DNA from: Novosphingobium lentum NBRC 107847
GTDB taxonomy: Bacteria > Pseudomonadota > Alphaproteobacteria > Sphingomonadales > Sphingomonadaceae
Assembly: GCF_001590965.1 (NCBI RefSeq)
Contig: NZ_BCTW01000001.1
Location: 1-64,000, forward strand
Length of the DNA: 64,000 nt
Reading direction: 5' to 3'
The notes beneath the pieces were generated by a model that was not told where the DNA came from, made no database searches, and saw nothing but the letters and a program-made list of their open reading frames with translations. Positions 57,456-64,000 of this stretch are shown one piece after another. The position numbers and the translations under genes are program-made. How positions within the stretch are numbered: position 1 is the stretch's first letter; each line of letters starts with the position of its first letter.

Positions 57456-59873
57456 TCAATTGCCGAAGCGATAGCGCAATTCGAACCCGACCGTGCGCGG
57501 CGCGCCGAAGAAGCCGCTCTGGATGCCCAGCAGGTTCGACCCGACGTTGCTTGACGCGAGGTATTGCTTGTCGAACAGGTTGCGCACGAACACGCTGGCG
57601 TCGAGCGACGTGCCGCCGATCCCGCCGACGTCGAGGCGCAAGTTGACCAGGCTGTATCCGGGCAGGATCGCATCCGACGACTGGACGCTGCTCGAATGGT
57701 AGAAATCGCCGGTGAACGCGGTCTTGCCGATGCTTTCGGGAACCGGCAGCACCCAGTGGACCCCGGCGGTGATCGTCTGCTTGGCGACCAGGTTGAACGG
57801 CACCTCCAGCACGCGCAGATAGGGCTGAAGGTCGGTCGGAACCGTCAGCGAGCGCGTCTTGAGATCGAGGAACGTGGCGCCCGCCTCGAATGACAGCGTG
57901 GGCGTCGGTGCGATTCGCGCGGACAGGTCGATACCGGCCACGCGGGTGGAACCGGCGTTGGCCAGCAGCGTGCCGCCGCTCGGATCGTTGTTGGGGTTGC
58001 AATCGCCGTCGGGCGACTTGGGTGCGGCCGTGCCGCCCGGCGTGACGAGGCTGCAGGTCGCCTGCGTGTTGAGGCCCGCGATCGGCACCTGCACGTTGCT
58101 GTACCAGCCGATGAACGGCGAGGCGTTGAAGCGGATGGCAACGTCGCCCGCGCGGAAGTCCGAACGGACGCCGACTTCCGCGTCGGTCACCTTTTCAGGC
58201 GCGAACGACTGGAACGGGGCGAGCCGGCCCGCCAGCGTCGGGCTGTTGATGCCGCCCGCGCGATAGCCACGACGAGTGACGGCATACAGGAACAGCTCGG
58301 GCGTTGCCTGCCAATCGAGCCCGATCGTCCACGTTGGCGCCTGCGACTTGGTCTTGTTCACGCTGCTGTTCTTGATCGCGGCGACGGCATTGTTGCAATC
58401 AGCCGGGGACAGCACCGGATCGGGCGAGGTGCCACCGCCCACGCAGGCGCTGATGTCGTCCCAGGTGTAGCGGAAGCCGGCGTTGAAGCGCAGGCCATCG
58501 GCAATCGCGTCGAGCTTGTACGTCACATTCCCGAACAGCGCCTTGCTGGTCTCGGTGAAGAAGCCATAGTTGAACGGCGCGTTGGTGATGCCGGGCAGGA
58601 TGAAGATGGGGATGTAGGTGCCGGTCGGCCCCTTGGGCTTGCTCTTGAGGTAGAAGCCCCCGACCAGCCAGTCGAGCTTGTCGTCGGCGGCCTTGCCGCG
58701 CAGCTGCAGTTCGTCGGTGAACTGCTCGACGTCCGAGGTCTGGCGACCGCCGACGACCTCGACCGGCAGGCCCTTGGGGATGGCGCCGGTGCCGTCGGAA
58801 ATCAGCGTCGGCAAGCCATCGACGCTCGAGAAATAATCGACCTTGGTATGGCGGTAGCCGAAGATGTTGACCAGCTGGATCGCGTCGGACAGCGTCGCCT
58901 CGGTGCGGTTGGTGATGCCGAACCGGTCGGCACGTTCGAACGCGTCGATGTCCGAATTGATCACCCGCACGCCGCGCGCACGTTGCAGGGCGAGCTGGGC
59001 CTGTGCTGCCGACAGCGTGCCAGTGGCGGTCAGCGCATTCGGCCCCGCGAACACATCGACCAGCACCGACGCGCCGCCGGTGGAGCGGTTGCGGTAGTAA
59101 TCGACGATGGTGGTGTTCTTGAGCCCTTCGACCGGCTCGAGCAGCAGCGTGCCGCGAAGGGCGCGCGAATTCAGGTCATCGGGGTCGTTGCCGACGCCGA
59201 TGTTCTTCGTCCAGCCATCACGCCGCTGGTATTGGCCGGAAATGCGCAGCGCCACTTTCTGATCGACGATGGGCACGTTGATCGCCGCTTCGCCGATGAA
59301 CGCGTTGTAGCTGCCGTAGGAGCCCTGGATGTAGCCGCCGACTTCATAGGTTGGTGTGGTCGGGTAATAGAGGATCGCGCCGCCGGTGGTGTTGCGGCCG
59401 AACAGCGTTCCCTGCGGGCCTTTGAGCACCTGCACCGACGACAGATCGTACGTGGGGATGCTGGACCCCAGCGTCGGTGCCGGCACGTCGGCGAAATAGC
59501 TGATCACGCCAGGCGCGCTGTTGCCCGCCAGCGCCTTCGACTGGCCGCGGATCGAAAAGTTCGAATTCTCGCGCCCGCCCGATCCGGCGAGGAATACGCC
59601 CGGGGTCTTGAACAGCAAGTCCTGCGTATCGCGGATCTGCGCCTGGCGCAGCGATTCGGTGCCGAACGCGGTGATCGAAACCGGCGTGGACTGGATGTTT
59701 TCAGCGGTGCGGCGCGCAGTGACGATGATGTCGCCATTGGTCTGATCGACGGTGGCCTGGCCCGCATCGCCAGCCTGCGTCTGCGCGGCCGGCTTGTCCT
59801 GCGCGAACGCCGGGGTTGCGGTCGTCGCCAGCAGCAGCGCGACAAGGCTCTTCATGCGGCCATGTGAAATCAT
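57456..59873 (-). CDS. TonB-dependent outer-membrane receptor
   Basis: The 805-residue receptor has a signal peptide (first 24 residues, ending 'TPAFAQ') and a TonB box region ('GDIIVTARRTAENIQSTPVSITAFG'). The plug domain contains 'LSSVQVLKGPQGTLFGRNTTGGAILYYPTTP', and a 22-strand barrel ends in the aromatic strand 'RTVGFELRYRFGN'. It is of the sphingomonad IutA/FyuA-like type used for hydrophobic substrates rather than a clear siderophore receptor. It should import the pathway substrate across the outer membrane with TonB energy. GGGAGG precedes the ATG. An operator palindrome lies 73 bases upstream. Confidence 0.95.
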   Translation of the reverse strand: MISHGRMKSLVALLLATTATPAFAQDKPAAQTQAGDAGQATVDQTNGDIIVTARRTAENIQSTPVSITAFGTESLRQAQIRDTQDLLFKTPGVFLAGSGGRENSNFSIRGQSKALAGNSAPGVISYFADVPAPTLGSSIPTYDLSSVQVLKGPQGTLFGRNTTGGAILYYPTTPTYEVGGYIQGSYGSYNAFIGEAAINVPIVDQKVALRISGQYQRRDGWTKNIGVGNDPDDLNSRALRGTLLLEPVEGLKNTTIVDYYRNRSTGGASVLVDVFAGPNALTATGTLSAAQAQLALQRARGVRVINSDIDAFERADRFGITNRTEATLSDAIQLVNIFGYRHTKVDYFSSVDGLPTLISDGTGAIPKGLPVEVVGGRQTSDVEQFTDELQLRGKAADDKLDWLVGGFYLKSKPKGPTGTYIPIFILPGITNAPFNYGFFTETSKALFGNVTYKLDAIADGLRFNAGFRYTWDDISACVGGGTSPDPVLSPADCNNAVAAIKNSSVNKTKSQAPTWTIGLDWQATPELFLYAVTRRGYRAGGINSPTLAGRLAPFQSFAPEKVTDAEVGVRSDFRAGDVAIRFNASPFIGWYSNVQVPIAGLNTQATCSLVTPGGTAAPKSPDGDCNPNNDPSGGTLLANAGSTRVAGIDLSARIAPTPTLSFEAGATFLDLKTRSLTVPTDLQPYLRVLEVPFNLVAKQTITAGVHWVLPVPESIGKTAFTGDFYHSSSVQSSDAILPGYSLVNLRLDVGGIGGTSLDASVFVRNLFDKQYLASSNVGSNLLGIQSGFFGAPRTVGFELRYRFGN

Positions 59874-59945
59874 CGGTTGGTCCTCCCAGTCGGATCGATC
59901 ATCTTCTTTTCGCCGCCTCGCTGTCGCCGGACGTCGATCGGATAA

Positions 59946-59961
59946 CCTGTCTTTGGAAAGG
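59946..59961. promoter_or_regulatory. CCTNYC-N4-GRNAGG operator (site 9)
   Basis: CCTGTC-TTTG-GAAAGG lies 73 bases before the TonB receptor ATG and 212 bases before the divergent SDR start at 60173. The rest of this 299-base intergenic region shows no other clear signal. Confidence 0.7.
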
Positions 59962-60172
59962 GGGTGAAACGTCCCGTCGGGAATCCGCTGGCGAATTCTG
60001 GCTGACGGCCCAGCGATTGCGAATGCGCCATATCGGCGGGATCAGGCGACGGCCTGCCCTGTCAGCGACGTATGTTGCCGGCCCCACCAGCCGTTCGACA
60101 GGTAACGTGCCTGCCAAATCTCGCGACTCTGCCCGCAACGAACGCCGCATCGGCGACGAGGAGCACTGAAAC

Positions 60173-60982
60173 ATGGCGAGGCTTGCGGACAAGGTCTGCA
60201 TCATCACCGGCGGTGGCAGCGGCATCGGCCGGGCGAGCGCGGAAATGTTCGCGCGGGAAGGCGCCACCGTCATCGTCGCGGACATCAGGGCAGAGCCTGC
60301 CGAAACCGTGGCGCAGGCCGTCGTCGACGCTGGCGGCAAGGCACGCGCGATCGCCGTGGACGTGGGCAACGAAGACGATCTCGCCCGGATGATCGCAACC
60401 ACCGTCGCCGATTTCGGACAGATCGACGTCCTGTTCAACAACGCGCTCTACACCAACACCGAACACGCGCTGCGCGACATGGATTTCCTGGCGTTCGATC
60501 CGGACATCTTCTTCGCCAACTTGCGGGTCAACGTGCTGGGCGCGGTGATCGCCAGCAAGCTGGCGATCCCGCACATGCTCGAACGCGGGCGCGGCTCGAT
60601 CATCTCCACGTCGTCGGGCAGTTCGATGGGCGGCGACATCACCGCCTACAGCTATGGTTCGTCCAAGGCGGCGCTCAACTGGTTCGTGCAGGCGATCGCC
60701 GCGACGTATGGCAAGCGCGGCATCCGCAGCAACGCGATCCTGCCCGGCCCCACCCAGACCCCGGCCAAGATCGCGTGGACGACGCCGGAAATGGACCGGC
60801 TGTTCCTCGATGTGCTCAACACGCCGTTCATCGGCGAGCCGGAGGACATCGCGGCGATGGCGCTGTTCCTCGCCTCGGACGAATCGCGCTACGTCAACGG
60901 GATGCTCTATCCCGTCGATGGCGGGCAAAGCTGCACCGTGCCGTTCATCAGCGTCACGCGCGCGTTGGCGGCCGGCAACTGA
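60173..60982 (+). CDS. SDR-family oxidoreductase
   Basis: The 269-residue classical SDR has TGGGSGIG at residues 13-20, 'NNALYTN', active-site 'STSSGSSMGG' with Y-G-S-S-K, and the ending 'VNGMLYPVDGGQSCTVPFIS'. It should oxidise or reduce a hydroxyl/keto group with NAD(P). GAGGAG precedes the ATG. It is the first gene of a plus-strand operon (SDR, LEH-like, SDR, LLM, MDR) that runs off the right edge and is divergent from the TonB receptor gene. Confidence 0.9.
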   Translation: MARLADKVCIITGGGSGIGRASAEMFAREGATVIVADIRAEPAETVAQAVVDAGGKARAIAVDVGNEDDLARMIATTVADFGQIDVLFNNALYTNTEHALRDMDFLAFDPDIFFANLRVNVLGAVIASKLAIPHMLERGRGSIISTSSGSSMGGDITAYSYGSSKAALNWFVQAIAATYGKRGIRSNAILPGPTQTPAKIAWTTPEMDRLFLDVLNTPFIGEPEDIAAMALFLASDESRYVNGMLYPVDGGQSCTVPFISVTRALAAGN

Positions 60983-61005
60983 CGCTCAGAATTGAAGGAC
61001 AGAAG

Positions 61006-61452
61006 ATGGGTATCGAGCTTGAGAACAAGGTCCGCACCATGCACGACGCGTGGGGCGACGGCAGCGACGCGGTGCGGCCCGAAGTGGAGAAAATCCTGTC
61101 GTTCTTTGCCGAAGACGCCGAATGGCAATTGTGGGTGCCGGGCGGCCCGGTGATCAAGGGCAAGGACGCGCTGCGCGCCGAAATCCTCAACCAGATGACG
61201 TTCGCCACCAACAACAAATGCAACGAAGTCAACATCGTGTCGAACGACCGCATGGTGATGCAGGAACGGTCGGACACCGCGATCATCATGGGCCGCCCGT
61301 GCCCGCACCAGATGGTCGCGATCTATGAATTCGACGATGCCGGACTGATCGTCAAATGGCGCGAATATCTCGACATGGACGACCTCAACCGCAAGATGGG
61401 CATCGGCGGCGGACAGAACCCGGCAGGCCAGCCCGACGCGGTGGCCGGATGA
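61006..61452 (+). CDS. Limonene-epoxide-hydrolase-like NTF2-fold protein
   Basis: The 148-residue protein has an LEH-like layout. 'KILSFFAEDAEWQLWVPGGPVIKGKDALRAEI' is followed by 'MQERSDTAIIMGRPCPHQMVAIYEFDDAGLIVKWREYLDMDDLNRKMG'. The 'ERSD' and 'WREYLD' segments correspond to the catalytic region of epoxide hydrolases of this family, and 'ERVD'/'WREYWD' appear in the relative at 20533. It may open an epoxide made by a P450. It is 23 bases after the SDR gene, and its TGA overlaps the ATG of the next SDR gene. Confidence 0.7.
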   Translation: MGIELENKVRTMHDAWGDGSDAVRPEVEKILSFFAEDAEWQLWVPGGPVIKGKDALRAEILNQMTFATNNKCNEVNIVSNDRMVMQERSDTAIIMGRPCPHQMVAIYEFDDAGLIVKWREYLDMDDLNRKMGIGGGQNPAGQPDAVAG

Positions 61453-62261
61453 CGCAATCGGCAGCCATCGCGCCCGGCAAGTGGGCGTTCGTCACCGGCG
61501 GATCGGACGGCCTCGGCCTTGCGTTTGCGACCGACCTGGCGCGGCGCGGCATGAACTGCCTGCTGATTGCGCGCAACGAGGACAAGCTGGCCCGCGCGGC
61601 CGAAACGGTTCGCACGACGGGCGTCGAGGTACGGACGCTGTCGCTCGACCTTGGCGCGCCAGACGCGGTCGCCCGGATCGAAGCCGCCACCGCCGATCTG
61701 CCGCTGACGCTGGCCGTGTTCAATGCCGGCGCCGAGGCATCGGGCGCGCAGTTCGTGGACCAGCCTTATGCCACCTGGGCCGCCACGATCCAGCGCAACG
61801 TCCTGTTCCTGACCGAAGCGCTCCACCATTTCGGCCGCCGGCTGGTGGACAGCGTGGACGATGGGGGCAGCGGCGGCGGGCTGATCGTGGTCGGGTCGGA
61901 AGCGGCCTTCGGCGGCGTGGGGCAGTCCGGGATCTATACCGCGACCAAGGGCTTTGCGCTCAACCTGGGCGAAGCGCTGTGGGCAGAACTGACGCCGCGC
62001 GGCGTCGATGTGGTCACGCTGCTGTTCAAGATCGCCGACACCCCGATGCTGCGCGAAACGCTGGCCCGGCGCGGCATTCCGGTCGAGGCGACCGGTGCGT
62101 CGGACACCGCGGCACTGGCGCGCGGCACGATCGACGCGCTGGGGTCCGGCCCGATCTACAACCCGGACGAAACATCGCCCGACGATCCCGTCACCTCCAA
62201 CGCCGCGCGGCGCGAACGGGTCTTGGCCAAGAGCGAACTGATGAAATTTTTCTACGGATGA
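61449..62261 (+). CDS. SDR-family oxidoreductase
   Basis: The 270-residue SDR is of the 'DltE/ketoreductase' style: TGGSDGLG at residues 16-23, 'VFNAGAEASG', 'VVGSEAAFGG' and Y-T-A-T-K. The C-terminal part is longer and lacks the usual DGG end, closing with 'ERVLAKSELMKFFYG'. It should act with NADP on a bulky ketone or alcohol. The start overlaps the LEH-like stop by four bases (ATGA), and the LLM gene follows after 47 bases. Confidence 0.85.
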   Translation: MTQSAAIAPGKWAFVTGGSDGLGLAFATDLARRGMNCLLIARNEDKLARAAETVRTTGVEVRTLSLDLGAPDAVARIEAATADLPLTLAVFNAGAEASGAQFVDQPYATWAATIQRNVLFLTEALHHFGRRLVDSVDDGGSGGGLIVVGSEAAFGGVGQSGIYTATKGFALNLGEALWAELTPRGVDVVTLLFKIADTPMLRETLARRGIPVEATGASDTAALARGTIDALGSGPIYNPDETSPDDPVTSNAARRERVLAKSELMKFFYG

Positions 62262-62308
62262 CCGGCAGCATGGCAGCCGTCTGACCAGCCGCTTGTGGGA
62301 GAGCCTCG

Positions 62309-63199
62309 ATGAAAATTGGCGTAAGCAGGCCGTTCGCCGATCCGGGCGTGCCGATCAACGATGTCGATATGGGCGAGATCGGGCGGCTGGCCGAACAGAT
62401 CGGGTTCGACTGGCTGACCACCGGGCATCACACGGTCCGTCCGATCCGCGAGGAGATCAAGGGTCCGCACACCCATGGCGTGCCGTTCTACCAGGACCCG
62501 CTGATCGGCGCGGCGCGCGCGACCGCGCTGACCACCCGGCTCGAAGTGTCGACCGGCGTGCTGATCATGCCGATGAAGCATCCGGTCGACGTGGCCAAGC
62601 AGGTCGCCTCGATCGATGCCTACAGCAACGGGCGGTTCCTGCTGGGGCTGGGCACGGGGGGTGCCAGCCGGATCGAGATCGAGGCCAGCGGCGGCAGCTT
62701 CGAACGGCGCTGGGACTATACCATGGAAAGCATCGCGGTGATGAAGGGCCTGTGGACCGAGGACGCGTTCGCCTTCGACGGTGACTTCTTCCAGTTTCCC
62801 GAAGTGCAGATGTACCCGCGCCCGGTCAGCAAGCCGCACACGCCGATCCTGCTCGGCGGGTACAGCGACGGCGTGCTGAAACGCGTTGGCGAGCACTGCC
62901 AGGGCTGGTTGCCCGCCTATGCCGGTACGCGCCTGCTCTCGCTGACGGAAACCGACATGACCGGGCCGGAGCATGTGAAGCAGGGCCGCGCGAAGATCAT
63001 GGCCTATGCGCAGGACGCCGGACGCGATATCGCGCATTTCGAGATCGGCGTGATCCTGGCCCCCGGCGACGACAGCCGCGAGTTGCGCACCATCTACCAA
63101 GACGCCGGAGCAGACCGCCTGGCCTTCAGCCTGCCGCACATCGAAAGCGTCGAAGACGCGCGCATTGCGCTGGAAAAAATCGCGCACAACGTGCTGTGA
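62309..63199 (+). CDS. LLM-class flavin-dependent oxidoreductase
   Basis: The 296-residue TIM-barrel protein has 'GEIGRLAEQIGFDWLTTGHHTVRP' at strand 1. 'LEVSTGVLIMPMKHPVDVAKQVASIDAYSNGRFLLGLGTGG' follows, and 'TPILLGGYSDGVLKRVGEHCQGWLPAY' comes near the end. That is the bacterial luciferase/F420 reductase-like order. It should use FMN or F420 to oxidise or reduce a ketone, aldehyde or alkene. GGGAGAG precedes the ATG. It belongs to the SDR/LEH-like operon. Confidence 0.85.
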   Translation: MKIGVSRPFADPGVPINDVDMGEIGRLAEQIGFDWLTTGHHTVRPIREEIKGPHTHGVPFYQDPLIGAARATALTTRLEVSTGVLIMPMKHPVDVAKQVASIDAYSNGRFLLGLGTGGASRIEIEASGGSFERRWDYTMESIAVMKGLWTEDAFAFDGDFFQFPEVQMYPRPVSKPHTPILLGGYSDGVLKRVGEHCQGWLPAYAGTRLLSLTETDMTGPEHVKQGRAKIMAYAQDAGRDIAHFEIGVILAPGDDSRELRTIYQDAGADRLAFSLPHIESVEDARIALEKIAHNVL

Positions 63200-63242
63200 A
63201 TCCCTTTCGCCCGATCGCGTCCAGCCGTCACGGAGAATGACC

Positions 63243-64000
63243 ATGAGAGCCATCCAGATCACGGCCTACGGCGATCCCGAAGTCGTCGTCGTCAACGATA
63301 TCCCGGAACCCGGACTGGCCCCCGGGCAGGTGCGCGTCGCCGTCGCGGCGACCGGGGTCAATCCCGTCGACTGGAAAGTGCGCGACGGGTACATGAAGGA
63401 CTACCTTCAGGCCCCCTTTCCCATCACGATCGGCAACGAGATCGCAGGCACCGTCACCGCAGTGGCGGACGGCGTGAGCGGGTTTGCCGTGGGCGACAAG
63501 GTCTATGGGTCGATCGGCCCGGTCGGTGCTTTCGCCGATGTCGTGGCCGTTCCGGCGACCTCGCTCGCCCACGCGCCCGCCAGCCTGTCGATGGTCGAAG
63601 CGGGCGCGCTGCCGGTTGCGGTCGTCACGGCGCAGTCCGCGCTCGATGCAGGGCAGGTCGGCCCGGGAACGCGCGTTCTGGTCCATGCCGCCGCTGGCGG
63701 TGTGGCCAGCATATTCATCCAGCTCGCCAAGGCGCTGGGTGCCGAAGTCACCGCGCTCACCTCGCCCGCCACGATGGACTTCGTGCGCGGCCTGGGCGCG
63801 GACCACGTGATCGACCGCACCACGGCCTACGAGCAGGCGATCGGCGATTTCGACATGGTCCTCGATGCGTTCGGCCCACCGGCCATCGCCCGTTCGTGGG
63901 ACTTGCTGAAGCCGGGCGGCATCCTGGTGTCGCTGACCACGCCGCCGGACGAAGCCGAAGCGGCCGGCCACGGCGTGCGCGCGACGATGGTGTTCGGCTC
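63243..64000 (+). CDS. Zinc-independent MDR/quinone-oxidoreductase-like protein, cut by the window end
   Basis: About 252 residues are visible, starting MRAIQITAYGDPEVVVV. 'ATGVNPVDWKVRDG' and 'FPITIGNEIAGTVTAVADGV' are the quinone-oxidoreductase pattern. 'VLVHAAAGGVASIFIQLAKALGAEVTAL' is the NADP-binding loop A-A-x-G-G-V. No zinc-binding cysteines are present. It should reduce an enone or quinone with NADPH. GGAGAATG lies before the ATG at 63243. The frame is open to the last base, so the C-terminus is missing only because the window stops. Confidence 0.88.
   Translation, partial: MRAIQITAYGDPEVVVVNDIPEPGLAPGQVRVAVAATGVNPVDWKVRDGYMKDYLQAPFPITIGNEIAGTVTAVADGVSGFAVGDKVYGSIGPVGAFADVVAVPATSLAHAPASLSMVEAGALPVAVVTAQSALDAGQVGPGTRVLVHAAAGGVASIFIQLAKALGAEVTALTSPATMDFVRGLGADHVIDRTTAYEQAIGDFDMVLDAFGPPAIARSWDLLKPGGILVSLTTPPDEAEAAGHGVRATMVFG

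Noticed and set aside
1..64000. CRISPR arrays, tRNA/rRNA genes, integrases, transposases, phage or conjugation genes
   Set aside because: None was seen on either strand. The supercluster shows no mobile-element boundary inside the window.

Overview
The window is GC-rich, densely packed DNA from an alphaproteobacterium, most probably a sphingomonad (Novosphingobium/Sphingobium/Sphingomonas type). The placement is an inference from the gene content (TonB receptor, many SDR, NTF2-like, P450 and Rieske genes), the codon use, and intergenic palindromes of the CCTGAGCCTGTCG family that are common in sphingomonads. No rRNA, tRNA, CRISPR array, transposase or replication gene was found. I count about 62 protein genes, nearly all catabolic or regulatory, so the window looks like the interior of one large catabolic supercluster. 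The substrate is not stated by the sequence. The enzyme set fits a polycyclic or isoprenoid compound (steroid- or terpenoid-like) with a branched side chain.

Layout. 1-700: fragment of a luciferase-like oxidase and an EthD-like small protein. 877-1722: PF10118-type protein, then a large hairpin. 1842-6056 (minus): acyl-CoA dehydrogenase, two hot-dog hydratase subunits, VOC protein, alpha/beta hydrolase, SDR. 6220-6990: AveC-like membrane protein. 7036-10640 (minus): P450, SABATH-type carboxyl methyltransferase, SnoaL-like protein, beta-hydroxyacid dehydrogenase. 10744-15751 (minus): VOC, a DUF1214-like protein, SDR, sulfotransferase, LLM oxidoreductase. 15890-18129: divergent SnoaL-like gene and KstD-like flavoprotein. 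18297-22391: SDR, AraC regulator, CMD protein, LEH-like protein, and a divergent kinase-like protein. 22604-26150: two more NTF2-like genes and a PQQ glucose-dehydrogenase-type enzyme.

26180-29409 (minus): SMP-30 lactonase, HsaA-like flavin monooxygenase, HsaC-like extradiol dioxygenase. 29632: TetR. 30309-35911 (minus): globin, [2Fe-2S] ferredoxin, two P450s, Rieske dioxygenase beta and alpha, and a 46-codon leader ORF. 36068-39166: small conserved protein, SDR, phosphatase, alpha-methylacyl-CoA racemase. 39296-41980: large LuxR/MalT-type activator. 42183-51871 (minus): beta-oxidation operon (thiolase, FadJ, acyl-CoA dehydrogenase, two esterases, hydratase 2, molybdopterin oxidoreductase). 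52003-55167 (minus): FadH-like reductase, DUF1330, SDR. 55339: TetR. 56036-59873 (minus): kinase-like protein and TonB receptor. 60173-end (plus): SDR, LEH-like protein, SDR, LLM, MDR (cut by the window end).

How the parts could work together (inference): the TonB receptor imports the substrate. P450s, Rieske dioxygenase, KstD-like and SDR enzymes oxidise and open rings. The HsaA/HsaC-like pair performs hydroxylation and meta-cleavage. The acyl-CoA dehydrogenases, hydratases, racemase, FadJ, FadH and thiolase degrade side chains and ring remnants as CoA thioesters. Sulfotransferase, methyltransferase and kinase-like proteins suggest conjugation or activation steps.

The main discovery is regulatory. 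A 16-bp palindrome, CCTNYC-N4-GRNAGG, occurs in nine intergenic regions (plus two one-mismatch copies), mostly 57-107 bases upstream of start codons of operons spread over the whole window. The ring-oxygenase block at about 26-36 kb lacks it. That block instead carries two copies of an FNR/FixK-like box, TTGACCTGNNTCAA, each followed at the same distance by CGCCGT and lying about 55 bases before a start codon.
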